Of a stretch of 64,000 nucleotides of DNA, positions 35,021-44,888 are shown one piece after another. The stretch comes from Aquiflexum sp. TKW24L (GTDB lineage Bacteria > Bacteroidota > Bacteroidia > Cytophagales > Cyclobacteriaceae): NCBI RefSeq assembly GCF_023502205.1, contig NZ_JAMFLG010000002.1:1-64000 (forward strand), written 5' to 3'. The stretch's first letter is position 1; the number at the start of each line of letters is the position of its first letter. The notes below the pieces were generated by a model. That model was not told the DNA's origin, did no database searches, and worked only from the letters and a program-made list of their open reading frames with translations. Position numbers and translations under genes: made by a program.

Positions 35021-35643
35021 TCTAAGATTTTCACCTTGATGTTTCTATAATAAATCACGCTTTCGGGGTCATGCGCCTGAAGTGCAAATGTTCCCTTATC
35101 GATTTTCTTTTCACCGGCATTGGCAGGCCTGTTTTTATCTTCTGACTCCACATATTCCATCACAGTTTTGCCATTGATTTTTACGGTAACATGATCGCCT
35201 TTGACGATGATGTGTTCGGTGTACCATTCTCCATCTTTGACATGGACTTCTTTCACATCATTGAATGAATATAAACTGCCAGTCTTTCTCCAGTCACTGT
35301 GAGATTGGTTTACCTGCACTTCATACCCTTTGTCAGGCCATCCTGTTTCTTGATACTTGGTATGGAAAAAAATACCCGAATTAGCTTTAGGCATGGTTTT
35401 TACTTCAGCGGAAAATTCAAAATCTGTGAACTCCCCATTATTGACTTCACCAACATAAAATGCATGGGCTCGTGGTCCATCAATTTTGATCTCTCCATCT
35501 ACAACCGCAAATGAAGATGGATTCTCTGAAATCTTCCATCCGTCCATATTTTTGCCATTGAACAAGGAAATCCACCCATCTTTTTGAGCAAAAGAAAAGG
35601 AGGAAACGGAAAACAGGATAAGGATTACAAGTAGTTTTTTCAT
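35017..35643 (-). CDS. Exported DUF1080 (3-keto-disaccharide hydrolase-like) protein
   Basis: A 208-residue protein with a signal peptide (MKKLLVILILFSVSSFSFAQ; start fixed by the ATG opposite 35641-35643) followed by a concanavalin-like DUF1080 domain: WISLFNGKNMDGWK at about residue 22, NSGIFFHTKY near 85, GYEVQVNQSHSDW near 102, and HIIVKGDHVTVKINGK near 140. The family is now associated with hydrolysis of 3-keto-glycosides, although the required oxidoreductase is not nearby. It is probably periplasmic. Its last codon overlaps the selD stop. Confidence 0.85.
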   Translation of the reverse strand: MKKLLVILILFSVSSFSFAQKDGWISLFNGKNMDGWKISENPSSFAVVDGEIKIDGPRAHAFYVGEVNNGEFTDFEFSAEVKTMPKANSGIFFHTKYQETGWPDKGYEVQVNQSHSDWRKTGSLYSFNDVKEVHVKDGEWYTEHIIVKGDHVTVKINGKTVMEYVESEDKNRPANAGEKKIDKGTFALQAHDPESVIYYRNIKVKILD

Positions 35644-35752
35644 GGTATTTTGGAAGATGGTTATGAGGAAATATAACAAAAATAATATTGACTATTATGG
35701 AAAAATTGATTGATCTGCCATAATCTATATGGTTGGTAAATACCCGGAACAA

Positions 35753-36310
35753 TCATTCATGCATGGAAGAAACCCCTCCAGACACAATCAATTTCATAAT
35801 GTCAGCGCTTTTCACATTTCTCAAAATCCGTACATTGTCTCTAGGAACTAAATAAAGGTTCCCAGAAAAATTGTAGCTATGGGGAAAATAGATGGCTACC
35901 AAATTATCCTCCTCCAAAATCGTCAAATCATCCTGTGTAATAAAGCCAAGCCGGGACATCCCTTCCGACAATTTTACAATAACAGGAATATTAAATTTCT
36001 TTTTGTCCCCGACAAAAGCCGACATCAAATCCTTGATACTTGTATATAAAATATTGATCAAAGGAATTTTAAAAATCCACTTTTCAAAGATGTCAAACAA
36101 TGGTTTGGTAATAAATATACTTGCCAAAAAACCAACAAAAGTGATGAAAGCCAACATGATCAATATCCCAAGTCCGGGAATAGGAATTGGTAAAATCCCA
36201 TCCAAAAATTGGATAATGAGATAGATGACGTAGATGGTAAGTGTAATTGGAATTACAAAAAGTAATCCTCTAAAAAAGTAGGTAATCATTCTTTTATAAG
36301 TGAAAGACAT
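35753..36310 (-). CDS. DUF502 membrane protein
   Basis: A 185-residue protein by the ATG opposite 36308-36310. Two transmembrane helices at about residues 8-30 and 43-66 precede a soluble C-terminal half. The conserved DUF502 features are visible: VIPITLTIYV in the first helix and the YTSIKDL, NIPVIVKL and FPHSYNFSGNLYLVP segments later. The function of the family is unknown. It lies downstream of the nqr operon but is separated from it by the nqr terminator. Confidence 0.85.
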   Translation of the reverse strand: MSFTYKRMITYFFRGLLFVIPITLTIYVIYLIIQFLDGILPIPIPGLGILIMLAFITFVGFLASIFITKPLFDIFEKWIFKIPLINILYTSIKDLMSAFVGDKKKFNIPVIVKLSEGMSRLGFITQDDLTILEEDNLVAIYFPHSYNFSGNLYLVPRDNVRILRNVKSADIMKLIVSGGVSSMHE

Positions 36311-36404
36311 ATCGAAACATTTGAAATAAAAATAAGGAAAAGAATGCTTTTTGGAAGGAATTAATCGATAAAAACATTTTATCCAGATCCAGTTCGCAAA
36401 AGGC

Positions 36405-36438
36405 AATAAAAAACCCCGAAATGAGAGTTCCGGGGTTT
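36405..36438 (-). terminator. Rho-independent terminator of the nqr operon
   Basis: The stem AAACCCCG/CGGGGTTT is followed on the - strand by TTTTTTATT, 22 nt after the nqrE stop. It closes the operon before any nqrF. Confidence 0.85.
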
Positions 36439-36460
36439 CAATATTTAGGAGGAAAATCTA

Positions 36461-37072
36461 CTAAAGATCTATTCCCATAAATGACATAAATGCAATCCCC
36501 ATCAGGCCCGTCAAAAGCATGGTAATTCCGAGTCCTTTCAAACCATTTGGCACATTGGAATATTTTAGTTTTTCTCTAATAGCTGCCAAAGCAATGATAG
36601 CTAAAAAAAATCCCGTCCCAGATCCAAAACCATAAACGGTGGCTTCAGCTAAAGTATAATCCCTTTGTGCCATGAATAAGGACCCACCCAAAATGGCGCA
36701 GTTAACAGCAATTAAAGGAAGAAAAATACCTAAAGCACCGTAAAGTGCAGGTGCAAATTTTTCAACTATCATTTCTACAAGCTGAACGATGGCAGCAATA
36801 ATGGCGATGAACATGATAAATCTCAAAAAGGAAAGGTCAATCGTGGCAAAGGTATCACCTGCCCAAGTCAATGCACCTTCTTTCAAAACATATTCATTCA
36901 AGAGCCAATTGGCTGGAGTGGTCACAGTCAAAACGAAAATAACTGCGGCACCAAGCCCGATAGCCGTACTCACCTTTTTGGAAACTGCCAAGAAAGAGCA
37001 CATTCCCAAAAAGTAAGCGAAAACCATATTCTCAATAAAAATTGACCGAATGGCCAAGCTAAATAATTCCAT
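36461..37072 (-). CDS. nqrE: Na+-translocating NADH:quinone reductase subunit E
   Basis: A 203-residue integral membrane subunit with six predicted helices, one of the two related subunits (with NqrD) that form part of the sodium path. Family segments such as [16 protein letters not shown] near residue 18 and [16 protein letters not shown] near residue 117 are typical; each holds one of the Cys thought to ligate an Fe centre between NqrD and NqrE. It is 15 nt downstream of nqrD and is the last gene of the operon; a terminator follows. Confidence 0.95.
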   Translation of the reverse strand: MELFSLAIRSIFIENMVFAYFLGMCSFLAVSKKVSTAIGLGAAVIFVLTVTTPANWLLNEYVLKEGALTWAGDTFATIDLSFLRFIMFIAIIAAIVQLVEMIVEKFAPALYGALGIFLPLIAVNCAILGGSLFMAQRDYTLAEATVYGFGSGTGFFLAIIALAAIREKLKYSNVPNGLKGLGITMLLTGLMGIAFMSFMGIDL

Positions 37073-37087
37073 GTCTCGTGTCTTTAA

Positions 37088-37768
37088 TTAATGTTCAACA
37101 TAACCTGTTTTGGTACGCTGTACCCAAATGATCAATCCCAATATGATGAAAGCACCCACCGGTGAAACCATCAAGCCATTGGTAGCCAAGCTGAAATTAT
37201 CACCGAAAATTCCTGAAATTGAATCATAAATAGGAATTCCAAAAAAACTGCCTGACCCTAACAACTCCCTGAAAAAGGCCACCGCTAAGATTATCCAAGA
37301 ATAACCCAACGCAGAACCAAAACCATCAAGAATAGAATCGTAGGGTTTATTTCCCAGAGCAAAAGCTTCAAGTCTCCCCATTACAATACAATTAGTGATG
37401 ATCAAGCCAACAAAAACTGATAGCTCCTTGTACATATCGTAGGCAAAAGCTCTGAGCAATTCACTTACCAAGGTCACCAAGGTCGCCACCACTGCCAATT
37501 GAACTATGATCCTCACTCTGGATGGAATAGTATTTCTCATCAAGGAAATGACAAAGTTTGACATGACAATAACGAAAATAACCGAAATAGCCATGATCAA
37601 GGTTGGCTGCATTTGGGTGGTGACAGCTAAAGCGGAACAAATTCCCAAAACCTGAATGGTAACAGGATTGCTATCCACCAAGGGATCTGAAATCAACTTC
37701 TTTCTTCTCTTTGACAAAAGCGCTTCAGCGGGCTTTTTTACTTCTGTCACTGTGGTTTCTGTACTCAT
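37088..37768 (-). CDS. nqrD: Na+-translocating NADH:quinone reductase subunit D
   Basis: A 226-residue membrane subunit paralogous to NqrE. After a short cytosolic N-terminus (EALLSKRRKKLISDPLVDSNP) come six helices with QVLGICSALAVTTQ near residue 37 and the mirrored ITNCIVMGRLEAFALGNKP segment near 125, each holding one of the conserved Cys. It is 27 nt downstream of nqrC and 15 nt upstream of nqrE, in one operon. Confidence 0.95.
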   Translation of the reverse strand: MSTETTVTEVKKPAEALLSKRRKKLISDPLVDSNPVTIQVLGICSALAVTTQMQPTLIMAISVIFVIVMSNFVISLMRNTIPSRVRIIVQLAVVATLVTLVSELLRAFAYDMYKELSVFVGLIITNCIVMGRLEAFALGNKPYDSILDGFGSALGYSWIILAVAFFRELLGSGSFFGIPIYDSISGIFGDNFSLATNGLMVSPVGAFIILGLIIWVQRTKTGYVEH

Positions 37769-37795
37769 TTATTTATAGTTTGAAACGTTCAAGAT

Positions 37796-38572
37796 TTAAT
37801 TTGCGGCAACAGCTTCAGTTTGTTGTCCTGATTTTTGACTATTCAAAAACGAACTATAGTACTGAAGGTAATTTTTCATCATGTTATTTACACCATTCGC
37901 AGTAATGGTAGCTCCGGAAAGCCCATCAACTTTATGAGATTCTCCTGAATAATCCTTCCCTTCACCTTTTTGCATGTAAACAGATTGAAGATTGCCTGAT
38001 TCATCATAAATTTCTTTCCCTTGATAACGTTCCTGCACATCACGAGAAGTGATTCTTGCACCTAGACCTGGAGTTTCACCTTTATGGGAAAAAGTCACAC
38101 CTTCGATGGTAGTGAGATCAGTCTGCAAAGCAACATATCCCCAGATTTCATCCCATAGGCCAGCCCCATATACCGGAAGAATATAAGATTCCACTGATTC
38201 GGGATTTCCTTCGGCATGATAAATAAATATTGGATACATTCTTCTTTCAGGAGCCATTTTGTAATTTTTGCCGACATTTACTTTTTCGGCAACGATTGGA
38301 CTTCCATCGGGATTTTGTGTTACTTCTTTTCCTTCGATATCAACTACCCGGGAAGCAATTCTAGTTTCATAAAAGCTCAGTACTTCTTCAGGCTTCATAG
38401 CTCTCAATTGATCACTTTCCAATACAGCTCCTAAAATTTGCTTTTTGTTATCCAAATCTTCTGCTTTCCGTTGCAATGGACCCAATACCTGCGATGTGCC
38501 CGAAAGCAGCAGACCCAATACTACAGTCAGTATTATGGAAAATGTGATAATATATGTGTTAGACTGTTGCAC
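37796..38572 (-). CDS. nqrC: Na+-translocating NADH:quinone reductase subunit C
   Basis: A 258-residue subunit with one N-terminal helix and a periplasmic FMN-binding domain. The covalent flavin site is SGATITANGV (about residues 225-234), in which Thr is joined to FMN by the transferase ApbE (no apbE gene is in this window). Length fits the family. Its start overlaps the nqrB end by 14 nt. Confidence 0.95.
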   Translation of the reverse strand: MQQSNTYIITFSIILTVVLGLLLSGTSQVLGPLQRKAEDLDNKKQILGAVLESDQLRAMKPEEVLSFYETRIASRVVDIEGKEVTQNPDGSPIVAEKVNVGKNYKMAPERRMYPIFIYHAEGNPESVESYILPVYGAGLWDEIWGYVALQTDLTTIEGVTFSHKGETPGLGARITSRDVQERYQGKEIYDESGNLQSVYMQKGEGKDYSGESHKVDGLSGATITANGVNNMMKNYLQYYSSFLNSQKSGQQTEAVAAN

Positions 38573-39773
38573 GTTGTAACCTCCTGTTTTTATTTGCTTT
38601 AACTACATAATAATCAATCAATGGCGCAAACACGTTCATGAAAAGAACGGCTAGCATAATGCCTTCCGGATAAGCCGGATTAGTCACTCTAATGATAACG
38701 GTCAAAATACCAATCAACAAACCATAAATCCATTTTCCAGTTTCGGTTTGGGCTGCTGATACAGGATCAGTAGCCATAAAAACAATTCCAAAAGCGAGGC
38801 CACCTACCACCCAATGATACTCTGGAGACATAGCCATGTATTCATTGACAGCAAAGAGATTCATCACCAAGCCCATAAGATATGCCCCGGCAAACCCACT
38901 TACTATGATTTTCCAACTTGCTACACCTGTTGCCACCAAAATCAATGCTCCAACCAATGCCATCAAGGTGGAGGTTTCTCCGATAGAACCCGGAATCCAA
39001 CCCATAAACATGTTGTAGAAACTGAATAACCCATCTCCCAGAACTGAATTGTGTTCCGCAAGTGCTTGGGTGACCGGTTGCTCATCAACTCCTGCATTGT
39101 ATGCTACAGCCAAGGCTGTAGCGCCTGAGAAGCCATCTACAGGTGCCTTGTCGCCCAAGTAAGTCCAAACTTGATCACCTGATATTTGCGCAGGATAAGC
39201 AAAATACAAAAATGCTCTTGCTGTCATCGCTACGTTTAAGATATTCATCCCTGTTCCGCCAAATACCTCTTTTGCAATAATAACTGCGAAAATGGTACCT
39301 AATGCAACCTGCCATAATGGAAGCGTCGCGGGCACAATTAATGGAATCAACATTCCCGTTACAAGGAAGCCTTCATTGATAGGGTGTTTTCTGACAACTG
39401 CAAAACCAGCTTCAACCAAACCGCCAGCAGCATAAGCCACTATAACTATCGGCAGCACAAGCTGCAATCCCAAGAGGGATTTTGGACCGAAATCATCCCA
39501 CAATCCGGCAGTTTGACCTGTGGCAAGGAAATGCTGATGACCGGTATTATAAATACCGAAAAGAAGACATGGAATCATGGCAATCACCACGGTGATCATC
39601 ATCCTCTTAAGGTCAATGGCATCTTTTACTTGAGCACCCTTTATACCATTGGTATGATTTGGGGAAAACAAAAATGTCTCACCTGCCTCATAGAGGTAAA
39701 ATAAGTTCTCCAACTTTCCGCCTTTATGAAAAAGCGGTTTCTGCTTATCTAACAGATCTCTTAGAAACTTCAT
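38559..39773 (-). CDS. nqrB: Na+-translocating NADH:quinone reductase subunit B
   Basis: The largest membrane subunit, 404 residues with about ten helices. It carries covalent FMN on the Thr of GFSGATALAV (about residue 230) and riboflavin in the wild-type enzyme, and forms the main Na+ channel. The N-terminal KQKPLFHKGGKLENLFYLYEA segment and FVTGMLIPLIVPATLPLW-like helices are typical. It starts 5 nt after nqrA and overlaps nqrC by 14 nt. Confidence 0.95.
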   Translation of the reverse strand: MKFLRDLLDKQKPLFHKGGKLENLFYLYEAGETFLFSPNHTNGIKGAQVKDAIDLKRMMITVVIAMIPCLLFGIYNTGHQHFLATGQTAGLWDDFGPKSLLGLQLVLPIVIVAYAAGGLVEAGFAVVRKHPINEGFLVTGMLIPLIVPATLPLWQVALGTIFAVIIAKEVFGGTGMNILNVAMTARAFLYFAYPAQISGDQVWTYLGDKAPVDGFSGATALAVAYNAGVDEQPVTQALAEHNSVLGDGLFSFYNMFMGWIPGSIGETSTLMALVGALILVATGVASWKIIVSGFAGAYLMGLVMNLFAVNEYMAMSPEYHWVVGGLAFGIVFMATDPVSAAQTETGKWIYGLLIGILTVIIRVTNPAYPEGIMLAVLFMNVFAPLIDYYVVKANKNRRLQRATV

Positions 39774-39778
39774 ATTAC

Positions 39779-41143
39779 TTAACTGTATTGAATTAAATCT
39801 ATTCCTTTTCTGATAATTTCCTGCACGGGATGTTTGGATACATCTACAAATTCACACAAAGCCAAATCTTCCTCCACCACTTCATAGATTCCAAGCTCTT
39901 CCATTTCGTCAAAATCTTCTGCTAAAATAGCTTTTAACAAATAAACCGGAAGAATATCCATTGGAGTTACACTTTCAAAAACCCCAGTCTGAACGAAGGC
40001 CCTTTCTTCTCCCCTTACATTGGTATCCAAAACATATTCTTTGTTTGGAGTAAGAAAAGAAAGCAAACCTAGAGCCCTATGGTAGCTTAACTTATCTGAA
40101 GTTGGCTTCATCCAACCTAAAAACTCATAATAGTCTCCTTCAGGAAGTAAAGTAATCTGATTGGCGTAATAACCCAAATACCCATCTGTGTTTATCTTTT
40201 CACCTGTCAATACATTTCCGGAGACAACTCTGATATGATCCTGCTTAAGATTACCTTTGACTAAAGTATCCACACAGGCTCCAAGATAAGTTTTGGCATA
40301 AACAGCCTTTTTAGCCTCAGATCCTGTAACAGCGATCACTTTGGAAGCATCATATTTTCCCTCAAGGAAAAGCTTACCCATCTGAATAACTCCAAACGGG
40401 CTAATAGTCCAGACAATTTCACCCTTGTTGATCGGATCGATATGGTGAATATGAATGCCTACATTGCCTGCCGGGTGGGGGCCTGAAAATTTATTGATCT
40501 GTACTCCCTGCACGTTGGCAAAAACGGGTGCAATCTCGGCATCAAGCTCTAGTCCTAAATGAACCTTACCTGAAGTCAGTTTTTGAAGTACCAGAATTCC
40601 CGCCTTAAAATATTTTTCCTCTCCTTTCAATGCAAAAGCATAGTCGGGTGCAAGAGGATTAGTGTCAAAACCGGAAATAAATATCGATTTGGGTGAATCT
40701 TGCGGGTTTGCGATGATTCCAAAGGGTCTTTGAATCAACTGTGGCCAAACACCACTTTTGCAAAGTTGGGCTATTGCAGTCTCTTTGCCGATGGTTTTCA
40801 AAGAAGATTCTGTGAATTTTTCAAAAGATTCATAGCTGACAACTTCATCTGCGAGGATTTTAATTTCCAGCAACTTCCTTTTGTCTCCTCTTTTGATTTC
40901 AACTATCTCTCCTGAAACAGGGGAAACAAATTGAACACTGTCCATGGCCTTGTCAAACAAAATAGGCGTACCGGCCTTAACCGAATCTCCTTCATTTACA
41001 GTGACCTTGGGTCTTTGCATTCCAATAAAATCAGCAGGTTTGATTGCAAAGGTTTGGGCCCGTTGGAAATCTCCGAGCTGTTTTTCAGCTTTTCCGGCGA
41101 GCTTAATATCAAATCCTTTCTTAAGCTTTATTGTTTTAGACAT
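39779..41143 (-). CDS. nqrA: Na+-translocating NADH:quinone reductase subunit A
   Basis: A 454-residue peripheral subunit on the cytosolic face; it helps bind quinone. The biotinyl/lipoyl-like N-terminal barrel (KLKKGFDIKLAGKAEK, KVTVNEGDSVKAGTPI, FVSPVSGEIVEI) and the HPAGNVGIHIHHI segment near residue 225 are family hallmarks. It is the first gene of the operon nqrA-B-C-D-E. A TAGATTTG box upstream is the likely promoter element. Confidence 0.95.
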   Translation of the reverse strand: MSKTIKLKKGFDIKLAGKAEKQLGDFQRAQTFAIKPADFIGMQRPKVTVNEGDSVKAGTPILFDKAMDSVQFVSPVSGEIVEIKRGDKRKLLEIKILADEVVSYESFEKFTESSLKTIGKETAIAQLCKSGVWPQLIQRPFGIIANPQDSPKSIFISGFDTNPLAPDYAFALKGEEKYFKAGILVLQKLTSGKVHLGLELDAEIAPVFANVQGVQINKFSGPHPAGNVGIHIHHIDPINKGEIVWTISPFGVIQMGKLFLEGKYDASKVIAVTGSEAKKAVYAKTYLGACVDTLVKGNLKQDHIRVVSGNVLTGEKINTDGYLGYYANQITLLPEGDYYEFLGWMKPTSDKLSYHRALGLLSFLTPNKEYVLDTNVRGEERAFVQTGVFESVTPMDILPVYLLKAILAEDFDEMEELGIYEVVEEDLALCEFVDVSKHPVQEIIRKGIDLIQYS

Positions 41144-41180
41144 ATGATTTATGAACTGTTTGGTCTTTTTAAAAACGCCT

Positions 41181-41188
41181 CAAATCTA
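41181..41188 (-). promoter_or_regulatory. Candidate -7 box TAGATTTG for nqrABCDE
   Basis: On the - strand TAGATTTG fits TAnnTTTG and lies 37 nt before the nqrA ATG, implying a leader of about 33 nt. No -33 TTTG is apparent. Confidence 0.4.
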
Positions 41189-41278
41189 ATAAAATACATC
41201 AGTTATTAGAAGATAATTCTGGTAATATTTGTGAGTTTCGACACAGATATCAAAGGTTTTATCTAAACGGGACAAAGG

Positions 41279-42178
41279 TCAATTTTCCAAAACCATCCCT
41301 GCTTCAAGTGACTGAATGTGATGCATCACTCGCTCCATCAGCCACATAGGTGTCGATGTTGCGCCACAAATGCCGATTTTGTCCTCAGCGCTAAACCACA
41401 TTGGATCTATTTCGGTTTCGTTTTCAACAAAATAACTTTTACTGTTTTCAGCAAGACAGACCTGAAATAAGGCTTTTCCATTTGAGCTTTTTTTGCCCGA
41501 AACAAAGATGATGACATCACTTTCTATGGAAAATCTCTGAAGCTGTGGTTCCCTATTGGAAACTTGCCTGCAGATGGAATCATTTGCATTGAAATCAACC
41601 TCAGAAAGTTGCCCTTTCTCTGATTTTATTCTGTCTTCGATTTTGGTTTTCAATTCGTAAAAACCCTTTGTGCTTTTGGTTGTCTGACTGAACAAGGTAA
41701 CCGGACGGGAAAAATCAATTTTATCCAGATCTTGGTCTTCCATGACCACAATTGCTTTTTCCAATGTCTGCCCCGTAAGACCGATTACCTCTGCATGACC
41801 TTTTTTTCCATAGATGACAATCTGTCCTTGCTCGCGTTCCATTTTATCAAAGGCAGTTTTCACCCTGTGCTGAAGCTTTAAAACCACCGGACAAGAGGCA
41901 TCTATCAATTCTATATTATTCTCAATTGCTGTTCTATATGTTTCGGGCGGTTCACCATGTGCCCTGATCAAGACTTTACAATCGGTCAATTCCTGAAGCT
42001 GCTCCCTATCTATCACTACCAGACCCTTTTCGCTGAGACGCTTTACTTCCATGTCATTATGGACAATGTCTCCAAGGCAGTATAGTTTTTCGGACGATTC
42101 CATTTCGTCTTCTGCCATTTTGATGGCAAACTCTACCCCAAAACAATACCCAGAATTTTTGTCAATGGTAACTTCCAT
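41279..42178 (-). CDS. ispH: 4-hydroxy-3-methylbut-2-enyl diphosphate reductase
   Basis: IspH performs the last step of the MEP isoprenoid pathway, reducing HMBPP to IPP and DMAPP through a [4Fe-4S] cluster. The 299-residue length fits from the ATG opposite 42176-42178. The three cluster Cys sit in SGYCFGV (near residue 12), DASCPVV (near 100) and NDSICRQ (near 200); IRAHGEPPE supplies the catalytic region, and GATSTPMWLME ends the core. cmk lies immediately upstream with a 10-nt gap, so the two are probably co-transcribed. Confidence 0.95.
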   Translation of the reverse strand: MEVTIDKNSGYCFGVEFAIKMAEDEMESSEKLYCLGDIVHNDMEVKRLSEKGLVVIDREQLQELTDCKVLIRAHGEPPETYRTAIENNIELIDASCPVVLKLQHRVKTAFDKMEREQGQIVIYGKKGHAEVIGLTGQTLEKAIVVMEDQDLDKIDFSRPVTLFSQTTKSTKGFYELKTKIEDRIKSEKGQLSEVDFNANDSICRQVSNREPQLQRFSIESDVIIFVSGKKSSNGKALFQVCLAENSKSYFVENETEIDPMWFSAEDKIGICGATSTPMWLMERVMHHIQSLEAGMVLEN

Positions 42179-42188
42179 AGTCAAAATT

Positions 42189-42869
42189 TTAATTGCCGAT
42201 TTTTTCTTTGGCAAATGATACAATCTTATTTACCTGATCATCAAATTCCAACAAACTAGTATCCAACTCCAAGGCATCATCTGCCTTTCTAAGGGGACTC
42301 TCTTTCCTTGTAGTATCTACCTGATCCCTTTCTGCTAGATTTTGGATAATCTTATCCAATGTTACCAACTCCCCCCTTTCGAGAAGTTCCCTTTGTCTTC
42401 GCTCTGCACGGATGTTCAAATCCGCTGACATAAAAACCTTTAATTCTGCTGAAGGAAATACCACTGTCCCGATATCCCTTCCATCCATGACTACTCCTTT
42501 TTTCTTTCCCATCTTTTGCTGCTGGGCGACGAGTTCATGTCTCACTTCTTTGAGCTTACTTACTTCACTCACATAATCCGACACCCTCATGGACCTGATT
42601 TCATCCTCCACATTGAGCCCATTCAGGTAGGTTTCTTGTCTTCCGCTGTCAGGATTTGGGTGAAACGTGATTTCGAGTGATTCAAGATTTTTAATTACTT
42701 CCTTGACGTTGGAAAGTACGACATGATTATTCAAAAAATGCAATGTGGCTGCCCTGTACATTGCCCCTGAATCGATGTAGGTATAACCTAGATTTTGAGC
42801 CACCGCTTTAGCAGTAGAACTTTTGCCACACCCAGAATATCCGTCAATTGCAATTACAATTTTTTGCAT
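42189..42869 (-). CDS. cmk: Cytidylate kinase
   Basis: Cmk phosphorylates CMP and dCMP for nucleotide synthesis. A 226-residue protein from the ATG opposite 42867-42869 (MQKIVIAIDGYSGCGKSSTA). The P-loop is GYSGCGKSS at about residues 9-17; YIDSGAMYRAAT and MDGRDIGTVVFP (near 130) are family signatures. It precedes ispH by 10 nt. It is divergent from the adenine deaminase gene. Confidence 0.95.
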   Translation of the reverse strand: MQKIVIAIDGYSGCGKSSTAKAVAQNLGYTYIDSGAMYRAATLHFLNNHVVLSNVKEVIKNLESLEITFHPNPDSGRQETYLNGLNVEDEIRSMRVSDYVSEVSKLKEVRHELVAQQQKMGKKKGVVMDGRDIGTVVFPSAELKVFMSADLNIRAERRQRELLERGELVTLDKIIQNLAERDQVDTTRKESPLRKADDALELDTSLLEFDDQVNKIVSFAKEKIGN

Positions 42870-43024
42870 CAAATGAAAAGTAGCCTTGGCTTTTTTTAAT
42901 TTCAGGCGCAAATATAGTAGTTTTAAATCTATTTCCTTTCCAATATGTATGTAATCCATAACTTGGTAAGGCTATACCATGCTACTGTAAACATTTATTT
43001 TCAATCCTTCAAAATCTTTTTGTA

Positions 43025-44659
43025 ATGGCGCATTTTATTGTCTTCGGACAGCTAGTTGATATTTCCAACCGTGAGATTTTTTCAGCGGAGGTTTCTGTAG
43101 AAAAAGGTAGGATTGTGTCTATCAGAAAAACTGTCGAAGACAAAACCCTTCCATATCTTCTCCCAGGTTTCATTGATGCACATGTCCATATTGAATCTTC
43201 CATGCTCGTTCCTTCCGAGTTCGCAAGGTTGGCCGTAGTCCATGGAACTGTTGCGACCGTTTCTGATCCGCACGAAATCGCTAATGTATGCGGCATGGAG
43301 GGAATCAATTACATGATTGAGAATGGAAATCAGGTTCCCTTCAAGTTTTATTTTGGTGCTCCTTCCTGCGTTCCCGCTACTCCTTTTGAAACTGCCGGTG
43401 CGGAAATCAGTGTACGGGATATCCATGATTTATTGGAAAGAAAAGAAATCAGCTACCTCGCAGAGATGATGAATTGGCCGGGAACTGTCAACAGAGACCC
43501 AATCGTCATGGAAAAAATTGCCCTTGCTAAGAAATACGGTAAACCTGTCGATGGGCATGCGCCAGGATTGAGAGGGGAAATTGCTGCCCAATACGCCTCA
43601 GCGGGCATTACCACCGACCACGAATGTTTTACTTTGGAAGAGGCTTTGGACAAAGTGAAGTTGGGAATGAAAATCTCCATCCGTGAAGGGAGCGCAGCCA
43701 AAAACTTTGATGCATTGATCGATATCATCGATGACTATCCTGATATGGTGATGTTTTGCTCGGATGACAAGCATCCTGATAACCTGGCTTTCAGCCATAT
43801 CAATGAACTTGTGATCAGGGCGGTGGCAAAAGGAAAGGACGTATTTGATGTTTTAAAGGCAGCATGCATCACGCCTGTCGAACACTATCGGATGGATGTC
43901 GGGCAAATGCAAATCGGTGATCCCGCAGATTTTATTATCGTCAAAGACCTCATGGATTTCGAAGTTCTTGAGACTTATATCGATGGACAATTGGTAGCGG
44001 AAAAGGGAAAAACATTGATCAACCGAATCCAAAATCCGATTATCAACAACTTCAATACAGGAATAAAAACGATTACGGATTATCAGGTATTGGCAAAAGG
44101 AAATAAAGTCAGGGTAATCAGCGCATTGGACGGACAACTTATTACGTCAGAAATCCAAGGAGAAATCCTTCTAAAGAATGGCTTTGCCGAATCAAACCCC
44201 GAATCTGATATTCTAAAATTGACGGTAGTCAACCGTTACCAAGATGCACCGCCTTCCATTGCTTTTATCAAAAATTTTGGATTGAAATCCGGAGCAATCG
44301 CTTCTTCTGTAGGCCATGATTCACACAATATCATTGCAGTCGGCGTGGATGATGCGTCCATTTGCCGGGCGGTTAATTTATTGATCCAAGAAAAAGGCGG
44401 CATTTCCGCGGTGAACGGAACCGAGGAAATGGTATTGGCTTTGCCAGTTGGAGGAATTATGTCACCGAACGATGGCTATGAAGTGGCGGAAGCCTACACC
44501 AACATCGACAAAATGGCAAAGGACATGGGTTCAGCTCTCAAATCACCCTTCATGACATTGAGTTTCATGGCACTATTGGTCATCCCGGACCTCAAACTCA
44601 GCGACAGAGGATTGTTTGACGGACAGCGGTTTGAGTTTGTTGACGTGTTTCTATCCTAG
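43025..44659 (+). CDS. ade: Adenine deaminase
   Basis: Hydrolyses adenine to hypoxanthine and ammonia for purine salvage; a cytosolic metal-dependent amidohydrolase. The 544-residue length fits AdeC. Metal-binding HVHIESSM (near residue 58) follows [27 protein letters not shown] (near 180), DHECF and SDDKHPDNL supply further ligands. The C-terminal adenine-deaminase-specific domain ([17 protein letters not shown]) distinguishes it from other amidohydrolases. The gene is single. Confidence 0.95.
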   Translation: MAHFIVFGQLVDISNREIFSAEVSVEKGRIVSIRKTVEDKTLPYLLPGFIDAHVHIESSMLVPSEFARLAVVHGTVATVSDPHEIANVCGMEGINYMIENGNQVPFKFYFGAPSCVPATPFETAGAEISVRDIHDLLERKEISYLAEMMNWPGTVNRDPIVMEKIALAKKYGKPVDGHAPGLRGEIAAQYASAGITTDHECFTLEEALDKVKLGMKISIREGSAAKNFDALIDIIDDYPDMVMFCSDDKHPDNLAFSHINELVIRAVAKGKDVFDVLKAACITPVEHYRMDVGQMQIGDPADFIIVKDLMDFEVLETYIDGQLVAEKGKTLINRIQNPIINNFNTGIKTITDYQVLAKGNKVRVISALDGQLITSEIQGEILLKNGFAESNPESDILKLTVVNRYQDAPPSIAFIKNFGLKSGAIASSVGHDSHNIIAVGVDDASICRAVNLLIQEKGGISAVNGTEEMVLALPVGGIMSPNDGYEVAEAYTNIDKMAKDMGSALKSPFMTLSFMALLVIPDLKLSDRGLFDGQRFEFVDVFLS

Positions 44660-44888
44660 CTTCCAACCAGTTGTATAAATATTTTTAAGATATTAATCAA
44701 AATTAAATTTTGTGATTTTCTAAATTTACTCCTAAAAATACCACAGAACCTTTGACTCAAAATCGGAAGTTGCTCCGTTTGTCATGTTGCAGGGGCAAAG
44801 ACTGAAATCCCAGATTTAAGACAAACCTTCCCCATGAACTTGGAGTTTGTATCTTAGTACAGATAAACCCAATTAATAAAATAGAATT

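Noticed and set aside
36461-43000. nqrF in another frame near the nqr operon
   Set aside because: No CxxxxxC...C ferredoxin-type cluster or FAD motif was found downstream of nqrE or upstream of nqrA.
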